DNA from: Rhipicephalus microplus
Lineage: Eukaryota > Arthropoda > Arachnida > Ixodida > Ixodidae
NCBI RefSeq assembly: GCF_043290135.1
Contig: NW_027464588.1
Location: 4,353,501-4,417,500, forward strand
Direction of reading: 5' to 3'
DNA length: 64,000 bases
Both the position numbers and the translations under genes were made by a program. Below are positions 1 through 11,249 of the stretch, piece by piece. The notes under the pieces were generated by a model, which saw only the letters and a program-made list of their open reading frames with translations, was not told the origin of the DNA and made no database searches. How positions within the stretch are numbered: position 1 is the first letter of the stretch; each line of letters starts with the position of its first letter.

Positions 1-380
1 ACGTAACACCAAACTTGGTATGCGTAGCATGTAGTCATGTTGTTTCATGACAAGCATGTCATGATCACCATGCTTCGGGCTGCCACTTATGTTCGCCCTG
101 TAGTCATGCCATAGCGTATAATTTTTGCAATATATAATGTGAACGAAACCACCGCAGGAACAGCAAGACCATGACATGTGAATCATGACAATGACATGTT
201 GTCTTGATTTTTGTATTATGACTAGTCGCATATTTCGTCATATATTTACGTTGTGTCATACGAAATTTGGTATTGATCCGATTATCCAAACGGCCAGGAA
301 AGCGAAAAGTCCTTGGCGGATAGATGGATAGATAGATAGATAAGTATCTAGATAGATAGATAGATAGATAAGGCCAAACT
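1..380 (-). repeat. CATG-rich dispersed repeat, reverse copy
   Basis: On the minus strand this matches the arrays at 22450-24120 and 38950-40680: a lead resembling TTAGCGAACTTCGGCGA, then a TATC tract, then CATGAC/CATGTCATG-rich text with the phrase GGTGGTTTCGTT. The window edge cuts it. It has no coding capacity. Family membership is judged by eye from shared words and their order. Confidence 0.6.
318..371. repeat. (GATA)n microsatellite
   Basis: An imperfect run of GATA units interrupted by AAGTATCTA. It occupies the same position in the dispersed repeat as the TATC tracts at 22502 and 38994, seen from the other strand. Confidence 0.9.
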
Positions 381-424
381 CGCTAAAGTTTGTTAAAAAT
401 GCTTCGCATTTATTAAACCACAAA

Positions 425-535
425 GACACGGTAGAATTCGAATCCGGGTTCTTTGCGCACCCGACCAGTATTCTACCGCGGAGCCATGCTGGCGCTTCAA
501 ACCGCGTTGTACACTTGCCTTTGCCAGACTTCATA
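425..535 (-). repeat. tRNA-like (SINE head) sequence
   Basis: On the minus strand there is an A-box-like TGGCTCCGCGGT (475-486) followed about 40 nt later by a B-box-like GGATTCGAATTC (434-445), the spacing of an internal Pol III promoter. Downstream on the same strand comes TTTAATAAATGCGAAGC, which also precedes the TATC tract at 22450-22500. The sequence may therefore be the head of the dispersed repeat rather than a separate tRNA pseudogene. It is not a foldable functional tRNA. Confidence 0.4.
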
Positions 536-1040
536 TGGGGAAACTAATCGTGTTATTATGCGTAGTAAAGCATTTTAGAACGGCAAAGGAACATCCGCGC
601 GTGACGCAACGCAAGTTACTTAACATGTGGGTCGTCTAATGCTCAAGCATATTACAAAAACTTGTTCTTGATACACTAATAACTTTGACACATACTCGCT
701 TCAGGCATAATTCTTCATCTCCGTCAGCCATAGCATGGGCTCCTGCTTTCCTGGCTTTTCAACTAGCATCACGGCTCACGACCAACTTCATTTTGGCATC
801 CGCGTAACAGGCAAGATGTCATCGATCGGGGAACAGTAGCCACAGCCAAGTGAGTCCCTGATTTCTTTATTTTCGCCAGGCCACACACCCGCCCGGCTAA
901 GCCTAACACAGAACGCAAGCCCATCTAGAGACATGCCGACAGCGCACGGAGCTTGCTGGCAATGCTTGAGTGCTTCTGGGAGCTTTGCACCGATGCCAGC
1001 GCACGCGGCGTCCATTTTGCAAGATGAACCAAGAAGAAAA
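536..1040. other. No recognised gene; one small cysteine-rich ORF
   Basis: Mostly unremarkable sequence. On the minus strand, 1015-788 is a 75-codon ORF with a true ATG in an AAAATGG context; its predicted peptide has about seven cysteines. It has no recognised domain, signal peptide or splice context, and it abuts a dispersed repeat at 1041. I cannot distinguish a small exon from chance. Confidence 0.2.
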
Positions 1041-1835
1041 AAATGGCAGCATATCCACGGAGTGAATGATGAATAGTGGGGTGAAGCATCCGTCCGTCCA
1101 TTCGTTCTTGCTTCCGTGCACCCATGCGTGTGTCTGTGTGGCCGCCCGCGCGTCCATCCACCTGTCTGTGCATGCGTCTGTTTATGCATACGCACGTTAT
1201 TCTGTGCGTCCGTCCCTACTTTCGTCCATGCATCCGCTCCTACGTCCGTTCATGCGTCCATCCATCCGTGCAGCCATCCGTGTGTCCATCCATGCATCTG
1301 TCTGTGTGTCTGTTGGTACACCTCCAAGTACCACCATATGGCATCTCTTCATCATATATTCCTCATATGAAAGCACTGCCATCCAGCGGACATTCCAAGT
1401 ACTGAACGAGAGGAGGCACACAAACACTTTCTTGTGGATTGAGCTTCGTGCCTACTTCTCCCGTTTAACCCCCTAGAGTTCATGGTATATACTAGCTTAC
1501 TGTTTTCATGGCACTGCGGCCGAACGCTCGCTAAACCTTTCTAAAACCCAGGACGTTACGTTCAGCTAGTATAACGTAGCAACCCTTTCTTGTCTTCTGT
1601 GCGTTGCTGAACATTAAAATTCACAGTGTGCGCGTTAACTAAAAGCCGAATTCTCCTGTCTCTAATTTTCCCTTAGCAGCCATTGGCACGTACATTGAAC
1701 ATTATCTTTTATTGTTCAACAACGTACAGAAAAAATCTCTCATCGGCACCACCTTGGAGGCCAAAATGTAATACAGATTACACACTACGACTACTACTAC
1801 GGCTACGAGAGACCAACAAGTGCCGCTAAAAGGAG
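1041..1835 (+). repeat. Dispersed repeat with (CCGT/CCAT)n tract, copy 1
   Basis: It starts with ATGGCAGCATATCCA, passes through a degenerate CCGTCCATCC-type tract (about 1080-1310), then CATATATTCCTCATATG, CTGCCATCCAGCGGACA, GGCACTGCGGCC and GTATAACGTAGCAACCC, and ends with AAAGGAGCTTCG. The same ordered words recur at 9774-11004 and in part at 21950-22440. No protein is encoded; Cys/His/Ser-rich ORFs here are translations of the tetranucleotide tract. Confidence 0.75.
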
Positions 1836-1966
1836 CTTCGGCGTTTCAGTCCTCAAGGTGGTCAGCGTTCCAGCGGCGTTTCTGCCGGGTATCCGCTCGC
1901 GACTTTGCCTGCCAGTGTTTTTGAGGCCTGATTTCATCGTCGTCGGCCCTGCGGGGACCAGCGAAG

Positions 1967-2640
1967 ATGGCGCTAAGGCCTGCGGCGCTCCCCCTCAAGG
2001 TGCACTGCTTCAACTTCACCGTCCGGGAGGGGTCGGCCTCCGTCGACGAGATCATTGATGGCCTCGAAGACGTCATGGGGTGTGAAGAGGTGCTGTATCT
2101 GCAACACCTCGGAGCATCGAAGTTTCTAGTTGCGGCTCGGCCGGCTGCACAAGCAACCGAGTTGATGGTAAACCAAGGATTCAAGTTACAAGGTCACAAG
2201 GTACATGTTAAAGCAATCGGGGTGCCAGGCGTACAAGTCTGTGTGTTTAGCCTCCCGCCATATGTGTCAGGTGACGCTGTAGTTTCAGCTCTTCAGCCAT
2301 ACAAAAAAGTGAAGGGTATCACATATGTTACCTTGCAAAGGCATCAATCAACGTACACTGGTACCCACATCATCCGAATCGAGATGGCCAACCCCGCCTC
2401 TAACTTCCTATCAATTCAAGGTCAACGCGTGGTACTCGAGTATCGCGGTGCAGAGTGCACGCACGCTGCAGCAGAGAAGGTCATGTTGCGGCTGCTTGCA
2501 CAACACCCTTCTGTTGCACAACACCTTCGGCCATACATCTCAGAATTGCGTGTCCAAGTGTAAGCGCTGTAATGGGGACCACGCAACGAAAGATTGCTTT
2601 CGTTCCAAGCCATACGCAGACGCAACGCAGAGCACCTCAC
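1967..2640 (+). pseudogene. LINE ORF1 (gag-like, CCHC zinc knuckles), frameshifted
   Basis: The first about 165 codons (from ATG 1967) are an uninterrupted gag-like region, followed by zinc knuckles spread over three frames: RCSREGHVAAAC near 2463-2500, a GHTSQNC motif near 2530-2550, and CKRCNGDHATKDC near 2562-2600. Such knuckles bind nucleic acid in LINE ORF1 proteins. The frame changes between knuckles show at least two indels. Downstream to 3960 only short frames remain, with no recognised domain. Confidence 0.65.
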
Positions 2641-3966
2641 AGTCACTAAAAGAATTCTCAGAACTGAAAGAGCCTGCTTCGAAGAGAACAACCCAAATTG
2701 GAACCTCCAGGCACATGGAAGTTTCGCAACGCAAAACCGAGCCACGGCAACAGAATATTCCAGATTATTGGGATAGAGACAGCTAATCCGACACAGAATT
2801 TCATGACGCCAAGACAGAAGAAGCCAGCGGCGTTGATGCCGCGTCGCCATGCACAACGAGTGACAACGACGTTTCTGCGCTAACTTGAGACACCGCAGCG
2901 TTGTCATCTGCCACAACGTTGTCACAGGAGCCCAGCAACGCTGTGGAGACGCCGACTGTGTCTGCTACGTTTTCATCAGAGGAACTCAAGGCCACAGAAA
3001 ACGAACAATCCACGAACACATCACCGCTGTAGGAAGCGTCCCAAGCATCTCAGGGCGCTTGCCTACCGGGAAAATGGCTCCGACCTTCCGAGTCAACAAG
3101 TTCAAGTGACGAGCTCCATGAACGGCCACCTGTAAGCCTGGAAGGTAGCGTGAAGACGACGCCCACAAAAGAAGTAAAGACCACGTCTTCAAGGAAACCT
3201 AAAACGCCTCGCACACACGCTGTACAGGCCAAAGAAGAAGCGTCCGACAAGATATCCAGATATCGTAGGAGCCAGTCATCATCACAAAAATTAAGGAGTG
3301 ACTGATTCTCGCAAGCCTTATGGTCGGTATCTTTGTCTCCTGAAAATACGTGTTCTCCCGACAAGTTCTCTAGAGCCACAAACTCTCAGCGTCACACCAA
3401 GCCTGGTAGTTCAAGCAGGGGAAGTGATGTGACCACCTCCGGAACATCCAAAATGTCCCGAGTGGATTTACGAAACCGAGATCTATCGCCTGATGCGGGT
3501 GAGGACTCAATGTTTTTTTTTAATTTGTGGTGCCCACATCTATTCTTTCCGCTTCCTGTTGCCTGTAACGTTGCAATGCTTGCTTCCCAGCCGTACTAAC
3601 ACTGTGCATTTCTTGTCTCTGATGCACGCAAACTGTTTAGTATTCCATAGGTTACTGTCATTCACGATGGAACCTTTATGTGCCAATTTGTGAGCTCTAT
3701 GCTGTGGCGGCTATGCCCCGTTATAGAAATTGCATCATGTGAGTTACGTTGCATGCTGCGTGTACTATTTCTGTTATTATTTGTGTTGCTTACTGGGTCC
3801 ATTCTCTATGTGCGCGTGAGTAAATCTCAACGCAAGCCCTTCGACTATCATCACGTTGGCTTCATCTAGTGCCGCTTGACACAGGAGAGGCCATGCCATC
3901 CCCTTACTCATCGCTGTTAAAAAACAAAAAAAACAATTGTTTCGTATCCCCCTAAATTTGTTTTAG

Positions 3967-4970
3967 GTGGATAGGCTATTTTTCATGACTTTCAATTTTC
4001 GTGGTTTCAAAGATCTTGTGAAACAACAAATGATAATGAACCTTGTGCTCTTGCTCGGGGTCGACGTGCTTTTTCTGCATGAGACCAACTTTCGAACGCG
4101 GTACGACGTCATGATCATCCGTACTAGATTCTTGGTTGAAGCCTTCTTCTCCTGAACGCAGACGAAGTCGCGTGGCACCGGTGTCGTGTTTATCAATCTT
4201 AGGTTCAGGTGGAGTGCGCATTGCCTTTTCAATGCAGAAGGCCGTGTTATTGCGGAGGACATGTGGATAAATGACCAGAAAATCCGATTCACTAACGTTT
4301 ACGAGTTCGTGGATAGGTCTCTTGTCAATGACTTTTTTTAGAGGTGCCAGGTCAATCCTGCTAAATTCAGCACTGTCTGCGTTGTTAGGTGATTTCAACT
4401 GTAATTTTTTATTCGGTTCGAGATGTCCGACGCCCTAGTCAAGTTCAAAGCACATTCTATTCGAAAGAGTAACAGAAAATATGTAGTGAAATGAAGCTGG
4501 TCGATGCATGAACAACGCTTCACGGGAACACCTTTGGAGCCACGTGCGTTCAGAGTACGTCTCAGAGCAGGATTGACAGAGTCTATATCCCTAATGAGCT
4601 CGACGCAAGTTCAGAGACATGCGATGTCATTTCTTTAGTGCCTGGGCAACGCAAGCTCAGCGACCACATGCCAGCGCTGTTCACCTTGAAGGCCCAGCTG
4701 GGAAGGCATTGCTACAAGTTGTGGCGAATGGACTCATCAATTTTAAATGGTAAAGTTTCGGTATGGGAAATGCGCATGAATATCGATGTGTCTTTGGAAG
4801 ACCCGCCGCAAATTACACCGACAGCATGAAATATCTTGAAGGCCAGATGGCGTGTGATTGCGCAGGAGGCCAGGAAAATGTGCCATGCACGTCTAGCATC
4901 ACAAAGGAGAATAAAACATTGAGGCGTATTCAAATCGTCGAGCACGCATGTAATCTAACCGGCGCAATTT
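3967..4970 (+). pseudogene. LINE apurinic/apyrimidinic endonuclease remnant
   Basis: From 3985 the translation reads NFRGF, then VDVLFLHETNFR, matching the start of the APE domain (catalytic Asn, then a Glu in the ..ETN.. box). After a stop at 4153 other frames continue with RGTGVVFIN and, near 4385, LGDFNC, the conserved GDFN box; SDHMPALFTL (about 4660-4690) resembles the SDH box. All main motifs are visible but lie in different frames, so the enzyme is dead. Confidence 0.6.
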
Positions 4971-5106
4971 AAGAGTACATAGGGGCCAAAAAGGCTAAAG
5001 GCGCCAAAAAAGCTACATAGGGTACAAAAAACGCTCTAGTTGAGGGCAAGGTCCGGGGCTTTTAAACGCGCAGAAGAACTGCACCTGCCTACGGATGAAC
5101 TAGGTA

Positions 5107-6210
5107 ATGCCCCTGACACACGGGCACCCTGAAGTCCTTTAGACAAGGGGACATCTTTCGGAAAGGCGTTCCGGCGCAGTGACACACAACAAAGGAGTAA
5201 CTCCTTTCCGGCAAAGATCCTTCTCGCAAAAGCAGATCCCGCATCTACTTTTCTGGCAGGAAGGGAGTACTCTCGCATACAGTGTGCATAATTTATCAAT
5301 AGAAGAAAACGCGTCGCAACACTGCGGTGCCCTGCCAGTATTTTTTTTGCGCCGAGAAAATGTTTTCATTCTCAGCAGCAGTGCGATTTGTTGAAAAGTG
5401 AAGGCCTATAGTTGGTCCATACTCTCAAACGCCTGCATTACGTCACTAGCGCAATCATGTTAGGGTTGGCAGCGGCAGTTGCTGTATCGGCGGCGTAGTA
5501 TCTTGTAACAATGGAGTGAGCTCAGTCGGTGAAGAAAAAACCGCGCGTCCAGTGGACTGAAAAGAAGACCTGGGCGCTGATAAAGCTATGGGAGGACCAT
5601 TTGGACGCCTTGCGAGGGCAAAAGCACAACGGTGGAGTGTACCAGGCGATTGCCGAGAGCCTCACCGACGCCGGTATTCCCCGTACACGGTCGCAAGTTC
5701 ACAGCAAAATTAACAACTTGAGACAGACATTCAGGTTTCGGAAAGGCTTTATTTCTGTCTCTGCGCTGAGACACCACAGGTCCACGATGAAACGCGGCAC
5801 GCCGTCACTGACCCAGCTGGACGCAGCCATGTAAAAAGCACGACAAAAAAACAAAAACAGCAAAACACCAACTGTTCATAGTAGCCAGACGAACTTAAGT
5901 TGCTCCTAAAACACAAAAAAGCGAAAGAAAATTACAGGTATGCGCATTATAAGCCACCAGACAATAAAAAACGATTTTATGCTCCGACGTCGCTGAATGT
6001 GATGTACATGCGCAGATTCTTTTTAATATTTCCAATCTTGCTGCTTCCACAAACAGCTCCATTTTTTCTGCAGTGTTCTTCTGAGGCACCGCCTAAAGCA
6101 GTAGTCTGGTGCCGTGTGTCATCAGCGCCACTCCTTTCTGAAAATGGTCCCCTTAGGCGACAAAAGGGGTTTACTTCAAAGTACTTTACTTTTGCCCGTG
6201 TGTCACGGGT
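5107..6210 (+). mobile_element. TIR DNA transposon (Harbinger-like?) inserted in LINE
   Basis: The ends are inverted: left CCCCTGACACACGGGCA (about 5107-5123), right TGCCCGTGTGTCACGGG (about 6194-6210). Similarity continues about 100 bp inward, including second inverted GTGTGTCA/TGACACAC motifs. The element separates the LINE endonuclease from its RT. It encodes a Myb/SANT-like protein but no recognisable transposase, so it would be a non-autonomous or decayed copy. Myb/SANT proteins accompany PIF/Harbinger transposases, hence the tentative label. Flanks contain TAATG and TATCATG; no clean TSD was resolved. Confidence 0.65.
5511..5834 (+). pseudogene. Myb/SANT-like (trihelix) DNA-binding protein
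   Basis: A true ATG at 5511 is followed two codons later by TGA (5517-5519), then an open frame to 5834. The protein has the pattern W-T-E..TWALI.LWEDHL....G...NG.VYQAIAESL, then TRSQVHSKINNLRQTFR, typical of Myb/SANT-like domains of about 90 residues. The domain fills most of the product; little follows. The early stop would prevent use of the AUG unless initiation occurs downstream, so I treat it as a pseudogene of the host transposon. Confidence 0.6.
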
Positions 6211-6259
6211 ATCATGAGTTGGCATACGGACAGCAAGTAGGGGTAAGAAAACACTAGCC

Positions 6260-7116
6260 CAGTGTTATCGGTGCAGCACGGACAGAGTGTGGGAGCATCG
6301 TCACAGATATCAAATCAATCGAGAAGATCTTTAGGGCGAATTTCGAAAGGCTCTGTTCTGCAGATCATCACTCCAAAGACAGCAACCAGCATCAAAGAAT
6401 CGCAGACTTTTTCGAAGGCTTGCCCACGCTGTGTCCTGAGGCGTCTGATATGCACTGTGCTGAGGCGATGAAAGATGAAGTTTCACAAGCCTTGAGGAAA
6501 ATAAACACTACCACGGCTCCAGGTGGAGACGGAATACTGACGGGGTTCTATATAACTTTCTTCGACGTCCTAGGCGACGCACTTAATGACATGGTTAACG
6601 AGTTCATTGTTGATGGGCAAAAGCCGAGGTCCTTCAGTAAGGGCCGTGTAGCCTTGCTGCCGAAGGAGGGCGTGGATCCTGACGATCCATGGTCATGGAG
6701 GGCGATTACCCTTCAAACACGGACTGCAAACTTGTAGCTACAATCCTTGGCTTGAGGCTAAAACCTTTTTTCCCGATATAGCGTCAAGCATGCAAATTTT
6801 TCAAACACTTACTCCGATAAGAGATGTGTTCCAATATGCCAACGCCAAATACGTTACCGGTGATTTCGTGTCATTGGATGAAGCTAAGGCCTTCGACAGG
6901 ATTGAACATGATTACCTATACTGCCTACTTAGAATGTTTGGTATGCCTGAGCAGTACGTTCGTTGTATAAAGCTTCTATACACCAACATGATCAGCCGAC
7001 ATCTCATCAACGACGTGGAGACAGCAAGCATTCCAGTAACAAGAGGATTTCGCCAGAGATGTCCATTGGCACGGGTGCTCTTTGTTCTTGCCATAGATAA
7101 CCAATTACTTGCTGAA
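6260..7116 (+). pseudogene. L1/Tx1-like reverse transcriptase, 5' portion
   Basis: After the transposon the LINE resumes with SIEKIFRANFERL, then a frame (from about 6420) with ALRKINTTTAPGGDG, then PWSWRAITL, the L1/Tx1 version of the RPI-L box. From 6790 the next frame gives FVSLDEAKAFDRIEHDYL (the catalytic-Asp box normally reads FxDxxKAFDxV, with Asp retained here) and VLFVLAID. The reading stops where the CR1-like insertion begins. At least two frameshifts are needed to read it. Confidence 0.7.
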
Positions 7117-8125
7117 CAGGCGTCAATGCGTTCTTTTAAATGGGAAGTGTTCATCCTATGTTAACGTTACATCAGGCGTGCCCCAAGGCTCTGTCCTTGG
7201 GCCTCTCTTATTTCTTATTTTTGTAAATGATAATTCTGTGGGTATTTCGTCGCGCATGCGTTTATTTGCCGACGATTGTGTGTTATATCGACAGGTTCAG
7301 AACAAAGGTGACTGTGCTTATTTGCAGAACGATTTGGATTGTATTGTACAGTGGTGCCAGAAGTGGCAAATGACGCTAAACCCCAAAAAGTGCGTTCATA
7401 TGCGTGTTTCCAAAAAAAAAAGAAACCAATAGTAACAGCGTACACCATAGATACGCATATTGTTATTACCGAACCAACATGCAAATATCTTGGCGTTGTT
7501 TTGTCGCATGATTGCTCATGGAATGCCAATGTTGATCACGTTGTTAGCAAAGCAGCAAGGGCTCTAAATTTCATTCAGAGGAACCTAAGATTGGCACCCC
7601 GAACATTAAAAAATACGGCCTATCTCACATGTATTAGACCGATTTTGGAATACGCATGTCCTGTGTGGGACCCGATGTAGGCGAACTTGATTGATAAGCT
7701 TGAAAAAATACAAAACAGAGCTGCGCGGTTTGTTTTAGGGCGGTACGAGCGGAGAGACAGCTGCAGTGCTATGAAAGCTGAATTGGGTTGGGAATTGCTT
7801 TCTTTACGCAGGAAAAAACTGCGTTTGAAATTTTTCTTTTCTGTTTTTCATGGGCGGACTGGGATTGACCGTCATAACTATTTCAGTGAACCCAGCTACA
7901 TATCTAGTCGACATGACCACCGACGCAAAGTGAAAGAGTATTGAGCAAGAACGACAATGTTTTATAATTCCTTTTTTGTGATGACCATTAGAGATTGGAA
8001 CCAGCTGCAAGACGAGCAAGTGTGCTGTATAAACGAAGAATTGTTTTATTCCAGTCTGTAACCCCCCTACTGTAACGCCTTTTTGAGCAAAGCGGGGCAC
8101 TCACCGAATAAAGAATAAAAGATCC
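7117..8125 (+). mobile_element. 5'-truncated CR1-like LINE nested in the L1/Tx1 LINE
   Basis: It begins inside an RT domain: GVPQGSVLGPLLFLIFVND near 7175, RLFADDCVLYR (catalytic FADD) near 7260, then WQMTLNPKKC, YLGVVLS, and a thumb region ending ISSRHDHR near 7900. Three overlapping frames cover it, so it has a few indels. The 3' UTR has ACCCCCCTACTGTAACGCC and ends with GAATAAAGAATAAAAGAT. The surrounding L1/Tx1 RT is interrupted after VLAID and resumes at 8126, so this is a later insertion. Confidence 0.8.
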
Positions 8126-9480
8126 TCTCCTTAGGAAAGTGGCAGAATGCCCTAATATTCAGGGCTTTCCAATGACAGGCATGGAGTCCGCATCACCGCT
8201 AATGCGGATGACATCTCTGTGTTCGCGCGAAACCAAGCCAGTTACTGCGCTTTCTTGGAGCTGTTCGAAGAGTATGCCAGTTTATCGGGTGCTTTCTTGA
8301 ATGTGGAGAAAAGCACAGCCCTTCTTTTCAGTGGCTTGCATGGCTCTTTTTTGGGTGGTATTCAATGCGTGAAAGCCGTAAAAGTCCTCGCGGTATACTT
8401 TCAAGACACGGGGAGGTGGCCAGAGGAAATTGGGAGGACGCCGTACATGGAGCCACGCAGGTTTTCGCGTATGCTACTGACTTTAATTTATCACTTCATG
8501 CCGAAGTGAAGGTGGTGAAAACTAAAGCATGCGCATATGCTTTTTATATCGGGCACATTTCACTAATACGCAAACGTTTTGCGAGCCGCCTTGCATCATT
8601 GGTTGGAGCCTTCTTATGGGACGGGAAGACATCAAAAGTTCAACAAATGTTTTCGAAGCTCCCAAAACGTTGTGGAGGACTCAATCTGCCAGCTGTTGCG
8701 ACATTCACAAAGGCCTTTGCAGCCAGAACAGTTCTCAAATTGTTTCAGGGCAATGACTATCCTGGCCGTAGCCCATTGCTATATTGAACCGGAACTCTTG
8801 GAGCCACATTAACGTCATAAATGTACCGGGGACCTCAAGCAGAACACTCACATGCCTCTTATAAAGCAGCAGAAAGCCTCAAGCATTCGGTTGTTGGTGA
8901 CGTCACCGAAGAATACTTTGCAAAGCTCGCACCCGAACGCATGAGCGAAACGTTAATTAGTCACTCGATTACTGATGGGCAAAAAAAAGACGGAGGCCCA
9001 GCAAGTGGAAGAAATGGCGGAACAACCACGTACCGGAAATAGTTAGAAAATTTGATTGGCTGCGGCAATGGGACGCATTGCTCACTCGTCAGAGACAGTG
9101 AAAGTGGGGCATCGTTCCCAATGACCACTGCCCCAACTGCGGGAAAAGAGAAACGATCCGCCACACGATGTTTGAATGCGCAGCGGTCAAAGGCGTTTGG
9201 CACGTCGTGCGTCGTCAATTCGGAAAGTCCATTCTGTCGAGCCAACAGTGCAGAAGGGGCTTATTGGAACAACTCGTACTGTACGTCACGATGTTCGTCT
9301 TGTGGCGTCGCCACTGTATGGCCGAAGCACGGCGACGACCCCAACGAGCTGCACACCCAGCGTTACAGAAGCTTTGAATCATCATGGTTCGGTACATTAC
9401 CGAACAGATTGAAACTCAGGGTGAAGAAGCCATTATCAGAAGGTGGCATTCACGTTTTTTAGAGTTCTGAAAGGGAATAT
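8126..9480 (+). pseudogene. L1/Tx1-like RT, 3' portion and zinc-binding C terminus
   Basis: The frame resumes with IQGFPMTGM and then NADDISVFAR (8198-8230), the RT catalytic box where YADD has become NADD, followed by FLNVEKSTALLFS. A distal frame at about 9100-9377 carries CPNCGKRETIRHTMFEC, a CCHC motif typical of the zf-RVT C terminus, then VLWRRHCMAEARR. The 3' UTR runs T-rich to about 9750. Confidence 0.7.
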
Positions 9481-9773
9481 TAAACTTACTTTACTGCCGC
9501 TTAAACTCGGGCAGAAAAAAAGGCTTCTCGTCGCACGTAATTTGTGAATCTGTTCCAATTTACTGCTTTTTGCGTTTCTTTTCTTTTTGTTTTCTTGAGT
9601 GATTCGTAATCTGTGAGAATATTGAAATGCTGTGTGTTACATCCTGTCTATGTTGTCTTGTTTGTTACCGCCACTGAAGTGATTTTGTTACACCTGACAG
9701 TTGTACTCACCTGAATGTTGTTACCATTGTTGTTACCAGTTTGACATAAACTTCCCTATTTCGCCCCTAAAGA
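9481..9773. other. LINE 3' flank, no gene
   Basis: T-rich sequence with repeated TTGTTACC/TGTTGTTACCA phrases. No ORF or RNA signal seen. Probably the 3' UTR and end of the L1/Tx1-like LINE. Confidence 0.4.
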
Positions 9774-11004
9774 ATGGCAGCATATCCAAGGGGTGAATGA
9801 TAGAGAGTTGGGCGAACCATCCGTTCGTCCATGCGTCTGTGTGTGTGGCCGTACGTCCGTCCAACAACCCGCCCTTGCGTGCATCTGTTCGTGCGTCTGC
9901 ACATCCATGTGTGCAACCGTCCCTGTGTTCGTCCATGCATCTGCCCCTGCGTCCTGTCAAGCATCCATCTGTCGGTGCAGCCATCCGTGAGTTTGTCCAT
10001 GCATCTGTCTGTGTGTCCGTTCGTCCATCTATTCATCACTCCAAGTACCGCCATCTCGGATCTTTTCATCATATATTCCGCATATGCACCGCCATCCAGT
10101 GGACATTCCAAGGACTAAACGAGAGGTGGCACACCCACAATTCCTTACGGCTTGCGCTTCGTGTCTACTTCCGACCTTTAACCATCCATAGTTCATGGTA
10201 AATACTATTTCACTGTATTCATGGCACTGCGGCCCCACACTCCCTAAACCTGTCTAAAACCAAACAAGTTATGCCCAGCGAGTATAACGTAGCAACCCTT
10301 TCTTGTCCGATAGTGCTCAATGTACATGCGAATGGCTGTTAATGGTGATTGAGAGTCAGGAAAATTCGGCTTTAAGTTAACGCCCACGCTGCGAATTTTT
10401 CATTACAGAGTTTTAGTACTGCGTACGCTGCGTACGTGGTTGCGTTGCGTACGTAAGGACGCCACGTTCTGCGTAGTGCGCATGCGCAGACCGCAACGCC
10501 CGTATCGCATTGCGTACGCAGCCGCTACGTACGCACGCATGAGTTGCGTGCGTGCGTACGTATGAGGTGATCGCGCCGCTCTCGAACAAGTTCGCGACAG
10601 CGCGAGATTTTGTTTTGCGAAACGGCGACATCGAAGGCAAGCAGCGACCGGCTCAGTGGCTCAAAATATGACCGTAATCTGGCTATAACACTTGGATTGG
10701 CTCATATTGGCTGTCAACAACACGTGCTTGTATTTTGATCTACCAGATGGCGCAACACGCTTCTCGCTCGTTATTTACGCGGGTACTACGGCGTACTATA
10801 AGCCGATTAGTGGCAAACGACGACACGTAACACAAGGCGCTTGCGTGATGCGTACGTAGCACCATTCCGCAGTACTAAAACTCTCTATTGTTCAACAACA
10901 CGCAGGAGAAATCTCTCACCGCCACCACCTTGCAGGTCAAAACGTAAGCCTTGTTACGCACTAGGACTACGACGAAGACCGAACGGGCGCCGCTTTAAGG
11001 AGCT
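9774..11004 (+). repeat. Dispersed repeat with (CCGT/CCAT)n tract, copy 2
   Basis: It shares start, tract, middle words and end (AAGGAGCTTCGCC) with copy 1. The 12-bp sequence TTCGCCCCTAAA occurs directly on both sides (9762-9773 and 11005-11016), like a target site duplication. Removing the 479-bp TIR insertion leaves about 750 bp, close to copy 1. No coding capacity. Confidence 0.7.
10406..10884. mobile_element. MITE with 17-bp perfect TIRs
   Basis: Left end AGAGTTTTAGTACTGCG (10406-10422) is the exact reverse complement of the right end (10868-10884). Both subterminal regions are crowded with GCGTACG/CGTACGCA words, many palindromic. At 479 bp with no transposase it is a MITE. It interrupts copy 2 of the dispersed repeat at the position corresponding to about 1700-1710 in copy 1. 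Superfamily unknown; the TSD is unclear. Confidence 0.8.
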
Positions 11005-11249
11005 TCGCCCCTAAATACAACCGAAACGCACAGTGATCAGCTGGACGATAATACGAACGCTATGCATTTAACGCCACCAGAATGCGGAACGCAGAGACTT
11101 CCTGATGGTATGACGAGAGCTGTGGCACAACAATTGAGCGTGAAAGCATTTGAATCACGAACGCAAGAAAAGGCAAGAAGTACGCGGGGAAAAACAAGAC
11201 GATCGCAAGGAAGAGACGACAACGCAACACCTATCGCATCGTCGCAGGC

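Larger units (their letters stand above)
1836..9480 (+). mobile_element. Decayed L1/Tx1-like LINE with nested insertions
   Basis: One element can be followed through its domains in order: ORF1 with zinc knuckles (1967-2640), AP endonuclease (3967-4970), reverse transcriptase split at 7116/8126, and a C-terminal zinc-binding motif (about 9130-9190). A DNA transposon (5107-6210) and a CR1-like LINE (7117-8125) interrupt it, leaving about 5.5 kb of LINE. The phrases SLDEAKAFDRIEHDYL and CPL.RVLFVLAID are of the L1/Tx1 type. Many frameshifts and stops make it a fossil. Clade assignment is by motif style only. Confidence 0.75.

Noticed and set aside
1066..1476. Cys/His/Ser-rich ORFs over the (CCGT/CCAT)n tract (also 9793-10201 and 21958-22333)
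   Set aside because: Low-complexity translations of a tetranucleotide tract present in all frames and both strands.
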